Notes: generated by a model not told the origin, from the letters alone. DNA of 64,000 bases from an uncultured Collinsella sp. (GCA_902490305.1 CABUDI010000001.1:1-64000); one strand, 5' to 3'. Counted from the stretch's first letter, positions 50,235 through 57,697 are shown. A program made the numbers and translations.

Positions 50235-50518
50235 CGTTGCCACTACTTCTCCAGTCGGTTTTGCATCGCTTGTTTTTTGCGTTCTAGCATACACTACCTG
50301 CCCGACTGACAAATCAACCGTTTACCGGACAATATCGACCGCTCACGCGTAAATCCTTGTTACTCCTCCAAAAATGTCTTACGTTGTCATTAACGAAATG
50401 ACAACGTTGTCATTTCATAACGCCTTCCTTACACAGGAAGGTTTCCGGGCAGTCCTGACCATCCATCGACGACCAGTTCCATCCACATGCATCGCGCATC
50501 AAGTAGCAAAGGAGCTCT
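50235..50518. promoter_or_regulatory. LacI-4/PTS-3 control region with perfect 20-bp operator
   Basis: AAATGACAACGTTGTCATTT at 50396-50415 is a perfect palindrome. A partial second site, TGTCTTACGTTGTCAT, is at 50375-50390, so the two centres are about 20 bp apart. Two weaker CCGTTC-type motifs are at 50315-50349. No gene. Confidence 0.82.
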
Positions 50519-52297
50519 ATGGACGCCATCGTAAAGATGCTCGAGAAGCATCAACCGTTCTTTGAGAAGATCTCGAGGAACATCTATCTCCAGGCCATCA
50601 AGGACGGATTCCTTGGGTGCATGCCCATCGTCCTCACCTCTTCGATCTTCCTGCTGATCGCCACCCTTCCCGGCGTCGTTGGCATCACGCTGCCCCAGCC
50701 GCTCATCGACTGGTGCAACAAGCTGTACAACTTCACCATGGGCGTCATGGGCATCATGGTTGCCGGCACCACCGCCAAGAACTTCACGGCTTCCATGAAC
50801 CGTCGCATGCCCGCCGGCAAGGTGCTCAACGACGGCTCCACCATGGTGGCCGCCCAGTGCAGCATGCTGCTGCTCGCTGTTACGCAGTTCACCACCAAGT
50901 TCAACGGCTCCGAGCTTTCGGTCTTCGATTGCACCAGCATGGGTACGCGCGGTCTGTTCTCGGCCTATATCGCCGCGTTCATTACCGTGTGGGTCTATAA
51001 GTTCTGCGTCTCGCGCGATCTGACCATTAAGCTGCCCAAGGAGGTCCCGGGCGCCATCGCTCAGAACTTCCGCGACATCATCCCCTTTGGCGGCGCCGTC
51101 ATCATCTGCGGCATCATCGATGTGGTTGTGCGCAACCTCATGGGCGTTCCGTTCTCCGAGCTGCTCATCAAGCTGCTCTCCCCGCTCTTTACCGCTGCAG
51201 AGACCTACCCCGGACTCATCCTTATCCAGGCAGCCACCGCGTTCTTCTGGTTCATCGGCGTCCACGGCCCCTCGATTGTCCAGCCGGGCATCGACCCCAT
51301 CCGTCTTGCCAATCAGGCCGAGAACCTGCAGGTTCTGCTGGCCGGTGGTCACCCCGCCCACTCCCTCACCTTTAACATGTCGCTCGTGGGTGAGTTCGGC
51401 GGCACCGGCGCCACCTTCATCGTGCCGCTTCTGCTGATTCTCTTTATGAAGTCCAAGCAGCTCAAAGCCGTCGGTAAGGCCTCGATTGTTCCTGTTGCCT
51501 TCGCCGTCAACGAACCGCTGCTCTTTGGCGCGCCGATGATCCTTAACCCCTACATGCTCATCCCCTTTGTTGCCGCCGGCTGCGTCAACGTGAGTGTTGC
51601 CAAGTTCTTTATCGATAACGTGGGCATGAACGGCTTCTCCTTCGTGGTGCCTTGGGCCACCCCCGCCCCCATCGGCATTTTCATCACCACGAACTTCCAG
51701 CTTATCGCCCTGGTGTTTGTCGCGATCATCATCTTGCTGGACGCCATCATCTACCTGCCGTTCTTGAAGGCATACGATAAGCTGCTCTGCGACCAGGAGG
51801 CCGAGCGCGCCGCCGAGCTGGGTCTCGAGTCCGATGGTGCTGCCGCCATCGCCGCCAACGCCCCTGCGCCCGCTGTCGAGCAGGCCACCGCTTCCGTCGA
51901 GACGACCGTTGCCGCCGCCGACAGCAAGCCTGTCGCCGATCAGCCCGAGCCCGCCGCCGACGCATCCGCCAAGAAGGATGTCGACGGCCTGAAGGTCCTC
52001 GTCCTGTGCGCCGGCGCCGGCACCTCTGCCATGCTCGCCAACGCCATCAAGGAAGGCGCCGCACAGACCGGAGAGAACATCGCTTCCTCCGCAGGCGCCT
52101 ATGGCCAGCACACTGCCATCATGGATCAGTACGACGTTATCGTGCTTGCCCCGCAGGTTCGTAGCTACTACAACGACATGAAGGCCGACACCGATCGCCT
52201 GGGCATTAAGCTGCTCGCCCCGCGCGGTAAGGAATATATCGACCTTACTCGCGACCCCGCTGGCGCTATCAAGTGGCTCCGCGAGAACCTCGACTAG
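50519..52297 (+). CDS. PTS EIICB transporter, LacE type (cassette 3)
   Basis: A 592-aa EIIC-EIIB fusion. Start MLEKHQPFFEKISRNIYLQA; channel motifs GVHGPSIVQPGIDPIRLAN and NEPLLFGAPMILNPYMLIPF; a long Ala/Val/Pro-rich linker (about 440-485); EIIB phosphocysteine Cys497 in VLCAGAGTSAMLANAI. AAAGGAG precedes the ATG. It is followed after 76 bp, across a hairpin, by glycosidase 3. The differing linker and substrate loops suggest a substrate distinct from cassette 1. Confidence 0.92.
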   Translation: MDAIVKMLEKHQPFFEKISRNIYLQAIKDGFLGCMPIVLTSSIFLLIATLPGVVGITLPQPLIDWCNKLYNFTMGVMGIMVAGTTAKNFTASMNRRMPAGKVLNDGSTMVAAQCSMLLLAVTQFTTKFNGSELSVFDCTSMGTRGLFSAYIAAFITVWVYKFCVSRDLTIKLPKEVPGAIAQNFRDIIPFGGAVIICGIIDVVVRNLMGVPFSELLIKLLSPLFTAAETYPGLILIQAATAFFWFIGVHGPSIVQPGIDPIRLANQAENLQVLLAGGHPAHSLTFNMSLVGEFGGTGATFIVPLLLILFMKSKQLKAVGKASIVPVAFAVNEPLLFGAPMILNPYMLIPFVAAGCVNVSVAKFFIDNVGMNGFSFVVPWATPAPIGIFITTNFQLIALVFVAIIILLDAIIYLPFLKAYDKLLCDQEAERAAELGLESDGAAAIAANAPAPAVEQATASVETTVAAADSKPVADQPEPAADASAKKDVDGLKVLVLCAGAGTSAMLANAIKEGAAQTGENIASSAGAYGQHTAIMDQYDVIVLAPQVRSYYNDMKADTDRLGIKLLAPRGKEYIDLTRDPAGAIKWLRENLD

Positions 52298-52311
52298 TTT
52301 CCTCCCTCTGT

Positions 52312-52340
52312 TGGTGCCCGGATCCCCAGTTCGGGCACCT
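52312..52340 (+). terminator. Intercistronic hairpin between PTS-3 and glycosidase 3
   Basis: GGTGCCCG and CGGGCACC pair around a GATCCCCAGTT loop. As in cassette 1, a hairpin lies between transporter and glycosidase genes. Confidence 0.65.
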
Positions 52341-52373
52341 CTCCCTATTCGTATCCCACAGAAAGGATGACTC

Positions 52374-53795
52374 ATGACCAATCCCATGCAGTTCCCCGAC
52401 GGCTTTGTGTTTGGCGGCGCCACCGCCGCTTACCAAGTTGAGGGCGAGACCCGCACGCACGGCAAGGGCAAAGTGCCCTGGGACGATTTCCTGGCAGCTC
52501 AGGGTCGCTTCTCCCCCGACCCCGCAAGCGATTTCTACAACAAGTACCCGGTCGATATCGACCTGTGCCAGCGCTTCGGCATCAACGGTATTCGCGTCTC
52601 CATCGCTTGGAGCCGTATCTTCCCCAACGGCACCGGCGAGATTAACCCCGAGGGTGTTGCCTTCTATCACGAGCTTTTTGCCACCTGCAATAAAGCCGGC
52701 GTTATCCCCTATGTCACGCTCGATCACTTTGATACGCCCGAGGCCTTTTACCAGGATGGCGGCGAGGGCTTCCTGACGCGCACGACCATCGATGCCTTTG
52801 TCGAGTACGCCAAGTTCTGCTTTGCCGAGTTCACCGAGGTCAAGCACTGGTTCACGTTTAACGAGATTCCCGCAACCGCCGAGGGCAGCTTTATCGTCGG
52901 CAACTGGCCGCACGGCGAGAAGTACCGCCTGGACAAGGCCTTCCAGCTCATGCACAACATGATGGTGGCCCACGCCAAGGCTGTCGTCGCCTTCCATGAG
53001 GGCGGCTTTGAGGGCGAGATCGGCATTGTCCAGAACCTGGAGCCCAAGTATCCTCTCGACCCCAACAGCGCTGCCGACTGCGAGGCCGCCCGCATGGCCG
53101 ACGTCATCAACAACCGCTGGGTACTCGACGCCACCTTCCGCGGCCACTATGCAGCCGACACCATGGAGGCTGCGACCAAGCTGGCCCATATCGCCGGCGG
53201 CAAGCTCGACGTTCGCGACGAGGACATCGCCGCGTTGACCGCCGCGCTCCCCTACAACGATTGCCTGGGCGTCAACACCTACAAGTGCCAGTTTCTGCGT
53301 GCCGCCGAGGGCGAAAACGACATCAACCACAATGGCACCGGCGACAAGGGCTCCTCGCGCTGGTTCCTCAAGGGCGTGGGCGAGGCATGCGTGCGCGAAG
53401 GCGTTCCCACGACCGATTGGGACTGGATCATCTATCCCGAGGGCCTGTACGACCTGTTGCTCCGCATTAAGAACGATTACCCCAACTACAAAAAGATCTA
53501 CATCACCGAGAACGGCATGGGCTATAAGGACGACTTCGAGGACGGCTTTATCGACGACGCCCCTCGCATCGACTATATGCGTCAGCATCTCGCGTGGATC
53601 CTCAAGGCGATCGACGGCGGCGTGAACGTCGACGGCTACTTTGTGTGGTCGCTGCAGGACCAGTTCTCCTGGACCAACGGCTATAACAAACGTTACGGCC
53701 TGTTCTACATCGACTTTGAGACCCAGAAACGTTATCCCAAGGCAAGCGCGTACTGGTACAAGAACGTCGCGGAGACCGGCCTGCTCATGGCCTAA
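52374..53795 (+). CDS. GH1 6-phospho-beta-galactosidase, LacG type (3)
   Basis: A 473-aa family 1 hydrolase closely similar to glycosidase 1 (same start FPDGFVFGGATAAYQVEGET). Acid/base Glu164 is in TFNEI, nucleophile Glu379 in ITENGMGYKD, and the phosphate-binding end is NGYNKRYGLFYIDFETQKR. AAAGGA precedes the ATG. Compared with glycosidase 1 it lacks the first few residues and differs around residues 165-180 beside the acid/base residue, which may alter aglycone preference. It is the last gene of cassette 3. Confidence 0.92.
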   Translation: MTNPMQFPDGFVFGGATAAYQVEGETRTHGKGKVPWDDFLAAQGRFSPDPASDFYNKYPVDIDLCQRFGINGIRVSIAWSRIFPNGTGEINPEGVAFYHELFATCNKAGVIPYVTLDHFDTPEAFYQDGGEGFLTRTTIDAFVEYAKFCFAEFTEVKHWFTFNEIPATAEGSFIVGNWPHGEKYRLDKAFQLMHNMMVAHAKAVVAFHEGGFEGEIGIVQNLEPKYPLDPNSAADCEAARMADVINNRWVLDATFRGHYAADTMEAATKLAHIAGGKLDVRDEDIAALTAALPYNDCLGVNTYKCQFLRAAEGENDINHNGTGDKGSSRWFLKGVGEACVREGVPTTDWDWIIYPEGLYDLLLRIKNDYPNYKKIYITENGMGYKDDFEDGFIDDAPRIDYMRQHLAWILKAIDGGVNVDGYFVWSLQDQFSWTNGYNKRYGLFYIDFETQKRYPKASAYWYKNVAETGLLMA

Positions 53796-53817
53796 CTTTT
53801 GCCGCATACCCCCTGTC

Positions 53818-53863
53818 GGCCGCATACGAATCCCTCCACGGGTTCGCATGCGGCCTTTTTGTT
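53818..53863 (+). terminator. Terminator after glycosidase 3
   Basis: GGCCGCATACGAA and TTCGCATGCGGCC pair around CCCTCCACGG, followed by TTTTTGTTTT. Strong Rho-independent terminator. Confidence 0.92.
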
Positions 53864-53887
53864 TTGGCTCGGCCCGAGCAGGCCGTT

Positions 53888-54107
53888 TGTCTCGATCTGT
53901 AACATCTAGCAGGGATTTTCGGCCCTAGCTGTTACAAATCGAGACAAACAGAACGCCCGAGCAGAAATATCTCAATCTGTAACATCTAACTCGCTTTTAG
54001 CCGTCTAACTGTTACAGATCAAGACAAAGGTGATGGCTGGATAGGCAAAATCTCGATCAGCAACATCTAGCCGAGTTTTTGGTCCCTACCTGTTACAGAT
54101 CGAGACG
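53888..54107. repeat. Three ~58-bp palindromes in a row (A, B, A type)
   Basis: Elements at 53888-53949, 53971-54026 and 54051-54107, each with CTC(A/G)ATCTGTAACA-type arms and spacers of 21-24 bp. The centres alternate between the A and B forms seen at 44.1 and 49.1 kb. The first right and third left arms are slightly degenerate. No LacI gene follows here; the toxin-antitoxin pair comes next. Confidence 0.9.
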
Positions 54108-54173
54108 ATCCGGTGGTACTGGTCGCTTGGACACACCGTGGTACAATTATGTCACGACACAAAGGAGGTACCC

Positions 54174-54440
54174 ATGTCCGCTTGTGTGCCCGTCCGAGAC
54201 ATGAAGGACACTGCCACATTCACCGCACTTGTTGAGTCTGAGCGCGACGTTACCGTAACTAAGAACGGCTACGAGGCCATGCACTGCATCAGCAGCGACC
54301 AGTATCGCCTCATGCAAGAAGAAATCGCCAAGGCAAAACTGCTGTCTCGTATGATGTTGGCAGAAGACGAAATATCGCAAGGCGACTACAGCGATTACGA
54401 ATCCTTCGCGGCTTCGATACGAGACAAATATGACCTGTGA
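54174..54440 (+). CDS. Type II antitoxin, Phd/YefM-like
   Basis: An 88-aa protein. The N-terminal half (CVPVRDMKDTATFTALVESE, then VTVTKNGYEAMHCISSDQYR) is the typical Phd/YefM DNA-binding fold; the C-terminal helix (DEISQGDYSDYESFAASIRD) should wrap the toxin. AAAGGAGG precedes the ATG. TACAAT at 54142-54147 is a likely -10 element. It overlaps the toxin gene by 11 bases, the standard layout of such operons, and probably represses its own promoter. Confidence 0.88.
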   Translation: MSACVPVRDMKDTATFTALVESERDVTVTKNGYEAMHCISSDQYRLMQEEIAKAKLLSRMMLAEDEISQGDYSDYESFAASIRDKYDL

Positions 54441-54735
54441 CGTCGTAATCCTCAAAAGCGCGCGATATGAGTACGAGAGTATTGTCGGATACCTTGCTCA
54501 AATCCTCAAGAACCCGCGTGCAGCAGGCAATTTTGTCGCTGAGTTTGAATATCAGCTTGATCTGCTTCGCGAGCAGCCACTCCTACGTCCCCTCTCGCAC
54601 ATGCAAGAGCTGGCGGCACGTAATTACCGATCGTTTCCCGTCAACAACTACGTGTGTCTATACAAGTTTGAGCACGAAACAATCTATATCGCCCACATCT
54701 TTCATCAGTCACACGACTACGCCCGCCTGGTGTAG
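54430..54735 (+). CDS. Type II toxin, RelE/ParE superfamily
   Basis: A 101-aa RelE/ParE-fold protein: ARYEYESIVGYLAQILKNPR forms the two N-terminal helices, then LRPLSHMQELAARNYRSFPV with a conserved arginine, NNYVCLYKFEHETIYIAHIF and HQSHDYARLV. RelE members cleave mRNA on the ribosome and ParE members poison gyrase; the sequence alone does not decide between them. Its ATG lies within the antitoxin stop region, so production depends on antitoxin translation. Confidence 0.87.
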   Translation: MTCDVVILKSARYEYESIVGYLAQILKNPRAAGNFVAEFEYQLDLLREQPLLRPLSHMQELAARNYRSFPVNNYVCLYKFEHETIYIAHIFHQSHDYARLV

Positions 54736-54945
54736 CCCACAAGCTGAATACTTGGCCCGAGCGCATTTGCGCGTCATATCGCGTCACGTTGACGCGTAAA
54801 ATGACGCGCAAATTATTACGCGTCATCAAATTTGACGCACAAATGGCGTTTTTACATTTACGTGTCATTTTACGTGTCATTTTGCGCGTCATTGTGAAGC
54901 GGTAACCCCGCGCTGGCAAGGGCAAAAGTCCTCCTGCAGCGTTAG
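54736..54945. repeat. Cluster of nine GCGTCA-type octamers
   Basis: Between 54769 and 54892 nine copies of (G/A)CG(C/T)GTCA occur in both orientations, including the dyad CGCGTCA-CGT-TGACGCG at 54780-54796 and a second dyad at 54802-54825. The stretch is AT-richer than its surroundings. It fills the gap between the toxin gene and the convergent DeoR gene and contains no gene. Possible protein-binding array or terminator. Confidence 0.75.
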
Positions 54946-55710
54946 CTAGCAAATGACCTGCGTGTGCTCCTCGATGGCGGCGCGATCCTCGGCGGTAATA
55001 CCCGGCTCGCACACCACGGCGTCCAGGCTGTCCAGGCGGCAGAAGGTGTAGAAGTCGCGCTTGCCGATCTTGCTGGAGTCGGTGATCAGGTAGCGCGAGT
55101 CGGCCTTGCTAAAGGCGAGCTGCTGGATACGGCCCTCGTCCATGTTGGACGTAGATACGTCGCCATCCAGAATGCCGTTGGCACCGATAAACGCTGCGTC
55201 GATGCCCAGCGCACGCAGGGTATCCTCAGCCGTTGGCCCCACAAAAGCGGCTGTGCGGCGACGGTACATACCGCCCACGAGGCACAGGTCGCAGTCTTCG
55301 CGCGCCTCGAGCAGGTTAAACACCGAAAGCGAATTGGTCACGATGCGCAGGCGAAATGCCGGCAGCATCGAGGCCACCTGCTCAACCGTGGTGCCCGTAC
55401 CCAAAAAGATGGTCGAACCCTCCTCGATGAGCTCCACAGCGCGGCGCGCGATCTGCAACTTCTCCTCGGCATGCTTAGTGCGCTTTTCGCTGTGCGAATA
55501 CTCGTGGCGCAACATAGCGTGGGGTCGGCCCTGCGCACTACGGGCGCCGCCGTGCACGCGCTCGATCTCGCCCAGGCTCGCAAGTTCCTCAAGATCGCGG
55601 CGGATCGTCATATCCGAGACGCCCAGTGCATCCGAAATCTCCTTGACCGAGACCGTGCCCTGCTCTTCGAGCAGCTGACGAACCCTATCCTGTCGCTCTG
55701 CCTTAATCAC
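54946..55710 (-). CDS. DeoR-family repressor, LacR-like
   Basis: A 254-aa DeoR regulator: winged helix RQDRVRQLLEEQGTVSVKEI and LGVSDMTIRRDLEELASLGE, then RVHGGA; effector domain FLGTGTTVEQVAS, LCLVGGMYRRRTAAFVGP and ITDSSKIGKRDFY. GTG at 55710 follows GAGG. LacR proteins of this family answer to tagatose-6-phosphate. Its own upstream region (55742-55766) contains CATTCAAACA-N5-GAACAA, a site also present before lacF and, in part, before lacA, which supports a LacR role. It is divergent from galM. Confidence 0.85.
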   Translation of the reverse strand: MIKAERQDRVRQLLEEQGTVSVKEISDALGVSDMTIRRDLEELASLGEIERVHGGARSAQGRPHAMLRHEYSHSEKRTKHAEEKLQIARRAVELIEEGSTIFLGTGTTVEQVASMLPAFRLRIVTNSLSVFNLLEAREDCDLCLVGGMYRRRTAAFVGPTAEDTLRALGIDAAFIGANGILDGDVSTSNMDEGRIQQLAFSKADSRYLITDSSKIGKRDFYTFCRLDSLDAVVCEPGITAEDRAAIEEHTQVIC

Positions 55711-55916
55711 GATGAATCCTCGCCGTTCTTTGCGCGCATATCATTCAAACAGTAACGAACAAATTGTATCAGACTCGTGCGCGTCAAAAATCAACGCCAG
55801 CACAGCTCCAATCATCACTTTTTTGAGAAAAATACCCCCTGCTTTAGTGGGGTGTAGTGATAATCTCGCCTGTTCGCGCTACAGTTTGTCGGAAATACCT
55901 CGATGTTAGGAACCAA
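55711..55916. promoter_or_regulatory. LacR-like/galM control region
   Basis: Contains CATTCAAACAGTAACGAACA (55742-55761), matching lacF and lacA upstream sites, and a hairpin ACCCC/GGGGT at about 55835-55856. AGGA for galM lies at the right end. Confidence 0.6.
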
Positions 55917-56969
55917 ATGATCACTTCCGAGCTTTTCGGCACCGCGCCGTGCGGTACCCCCGTTCATCGTTACACCCTCAACGGGCCCGAGATCTGCGTT
56001 CGCATTATGGACTACGGTGCCACCGTGTTGGGCATCGACGTGCCCGACATTCCCGGCAACGTGCGCGATGTGGTGCTGGGCTTCGATAAGCTCGAGGATT
56101 ACTTTGACAACCCCGCCTGCTTTGGCGCGACCATCGGCCCCGTGGCAAACCGCACCGCGGGCGCCACGATCGCCATCGACGGCACGGACTGGCATATGCC
56201 GGCCAACGAAGGCGTCAACAACCTGCATAGCGATCTTGAGCACGGTCTGCACAAGCGCGTATGGGATGTTGAGCTCGACGAGGTGCACAATGCCGTGCGC
56301 ATGACCACCTCGCTTGAGGATGGCGAGCTGGGCCTGCCCGGCAACCGAACCTTTACGGCTGTGTTTACCGTTACGCGCACCGGCGTCTTTCGCATCGAGT
56401 ATGGCTGCGAGAGCGACCGCGCCACCTACGTGTCCATGACTAACCACACGTACTTTAACCTTGCTGGCCATAACGCCGGCATGGACTGCGAACATTTCTT
56501 TGTCGCCAACGCCGCCCACTACCTGCCCATCAACGAGCAGAACATTCCCACCGGCGAAATTGCTCCGGTCGAGGGCACGCCGTTTGACTTCCGCGAGCTG
56601 CGCCCCGTCGCCCCCGGCATGGAGGCCGACGACCCGCAGATTAAGCAGGCACGCGGCTACGATCACTGTCTGTGCATCGATGGCTATCAGTACGGCCGTA
56701 ACCTGCGCCGCGCCCTGCATGTCGAGGAGATGTGGACCGGCCGCGAGCTAGACTACTACACCACCGCGCCGGGCGTTCAGCTCTACACCGGCAACTGGCT
56801 GGGCGACGAGCACGCCAAGGACGATGCTAACTATGGCTGGGGCGCCGGCTTTGCCCTCGAGGCAGAGATGTACCCCGACACGCCGCACCAGCCGCTGTTC
56901 CCGCAGGGCATCGTGGGCCCGGGTCACCCCTACAGCAATGTGATTGAGTACCACTTTATGAGGCACTAA
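55917..56969 (+). CDS. galM: Aldose 1-epimerase (galactose mutarotase)
   Basis: A 350-aa GalM that equilibrates alpha- and beta-galactose. Substrate-binding and catalytic landmarks: IGPVANRTAGATI, NEGVNNLHS, VSMTNHTYFNL (catalytic His), YDHCLCIDG and ALEAEMYPDTPHQP (catalytic Glu). The ATG at 55917 follows AGGA; an in-frame ATG at 55857 lies in the promoter region. It is a different branch from the LacX-like proteins in this window. Divergent from the LacR-like gene. Confidence 0.93.
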   Translation: MITSELFGTAPCGTPVHRYTLNGPEICVRIMDYGATVLGIDVPDIPGNVRDVVLGFDKLEDYFDNPACFGATIGPVANRTAGATIAIDGTDWHMPANEGVNNLHSDLEHGLHKRVWDVELDEVHNAVRMTTSLEDGELGLPGNRTFTAVFTVTRTGVFRIEYGCESDRATYVSMTNHTYFNLAGHNAGMDCEHFFVANAAHYLPINEQNIPTGEIAPVEGTPFDFRELRPVAPGMEADDPQIKQARGYDHCLCIDGYQYGRNLRRALHVEEMWTGRELDYYTTAPGVQLYTGNWLGDEHAKDDANYGWGAGFALEAEMYPDTPHQPLFPQGIVGPGHPYSNVIEYHFMRH

Positions 56970-56994
56970 GCCCACAATGCAACATATTGCACAG

Positions 56995-57028
56995 CAACGC
57001 CCGCCGGCACCACCGCCGACGGGCGTTT
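56995..57028 (+). terminator. Terminator after galM
   Basis: ACGCCCGCCGG and CGCCGACGGGCGT form a GC stem followed by TTTTGC. Confidence 0.88.
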
Positions 57029-57035
57029 TGCTATC

Positions 57036-57232
57036 TAGTCATTGGGGACGTTCTTAAATGACTAGTCGTTGGGGACAGTCTTTAACGTTTGGCAAGAAAG
57101 ACTGCCCCAATCTGCCGGCACTTGGGGACGCTCCTAAAAGGCCGGCACATAAGGAACGTCCCCAAGTGCCAAGGGTGTCCCGCTTGACTAGTCATTTAAG
57201 AACGTCCCCAATGACTACCCAATGACTAGTTG
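57036..57232. repeat. Cluster of GGGGACGTTC-family palindromes
   Basis: Tandem, partly overlapping copies of TAGTCATT-GGGGACGTTCTTAAATGA and related inverted blocks (AGACTGCCCCAATCTGCCGG; GGAACGTCCCCAAGTGCC). The last copy runs into the 3' end of the EIIB-Man gene and supplies its final codons and stop. Other family members are at 128, 38666, 32497 and 34009. Confidence 0.8.
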
Positions 57233-57697
57233 GATGGGGTCGGGATTGGAGCTGGGGAGGTAACGGATTTCTAGTTCTATGCCGAGCTTTTGCAGCTCTT
57301 TGAGGGCGACGATGTCCGCATCGTCTATGGCGACTGCGGGCGTTACAGAGCGTTTGCCCTCCCCTGTCTGCATATGGCCAATGCTGATCTTGGTAATCGG
57401 CACACCACCCTTAACTAGCGCGAGCGCATCGACGGGTGAGGCTACCATGATCAGAATCCATTGACGCGGCGTTGCGGTATGAATGATGTCGATAGTCCTT
57501 TGCACCGAGAAAAACCTTGTCCAGACGCCTTCTGGCGCCGCCGCCCTCATGGGTGCCCATTGGCGCGAATCCGCCGCGATCTCATCGTTGACGATTAGGA
57601 CAAGGTTGGAACCAGTCGCCTCGTTCCACAGCTCAACGTCTTGCCCGTAAATGAAACGGTCATCGATACGCGTGAGAAGAATCTTGGGTTGAGGCAT
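57215..57697 (-). CDS. Orphan PTS mannose-family EIIB-like protein, His replaced by Tyr
   Basis: A 160-aa protein with the full EIIB-Man/Fru/Sor fold: LLTRIDDRFIYGQDVELWNE, LIVNDEIAADSRQ, GGVPITKISIGHMQTGEGKR and ELQKLGIELEIRYLPS. The phosphorylated histidine of this family lies in RIDDRLIHGQ; here the same position is Tyr17 (codon TAC, one change from CAC). It cannot take part in normal phosphotransfer, so it may be regulatory or decaying. No EIIC, EIID or EIIA-Man genes are next to it. The start at 57697 has a weak GGGG site. Its last codons come from a repeat element. Confidence 0.75.
   Translation of the reverse strand: MPQPKILLTRIDDRFIYGQDVELWNEATGSNLVLIVNDEIAADSRQWAPMRAAAPEGVWTRFFSVQRTIDIIHTATPRQWILIMVASPVDALALVKGGVPITKISIGHMQTGEGKRSVTPAVAIDDADIVALKELQKLGIELEIRYLPSSNPDPIQLVIG

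Noticed and set aside
53888..54107. CRISPR-like array of repeats with ~21-bp spacers
   Set aside because: Repeats are palindromes of about 58 bp with alternating centres, only two or three units per site, variable arms and no cas genes. The layout is not CRISPR.
54641..55012. 123-codon minus-strand ORF over the octamer array
   Set aside because: Its MTRKMTRKMTRK stretch simply translates the DNA repeats, and it overlaps both the toxin and the DeoR gene ends.
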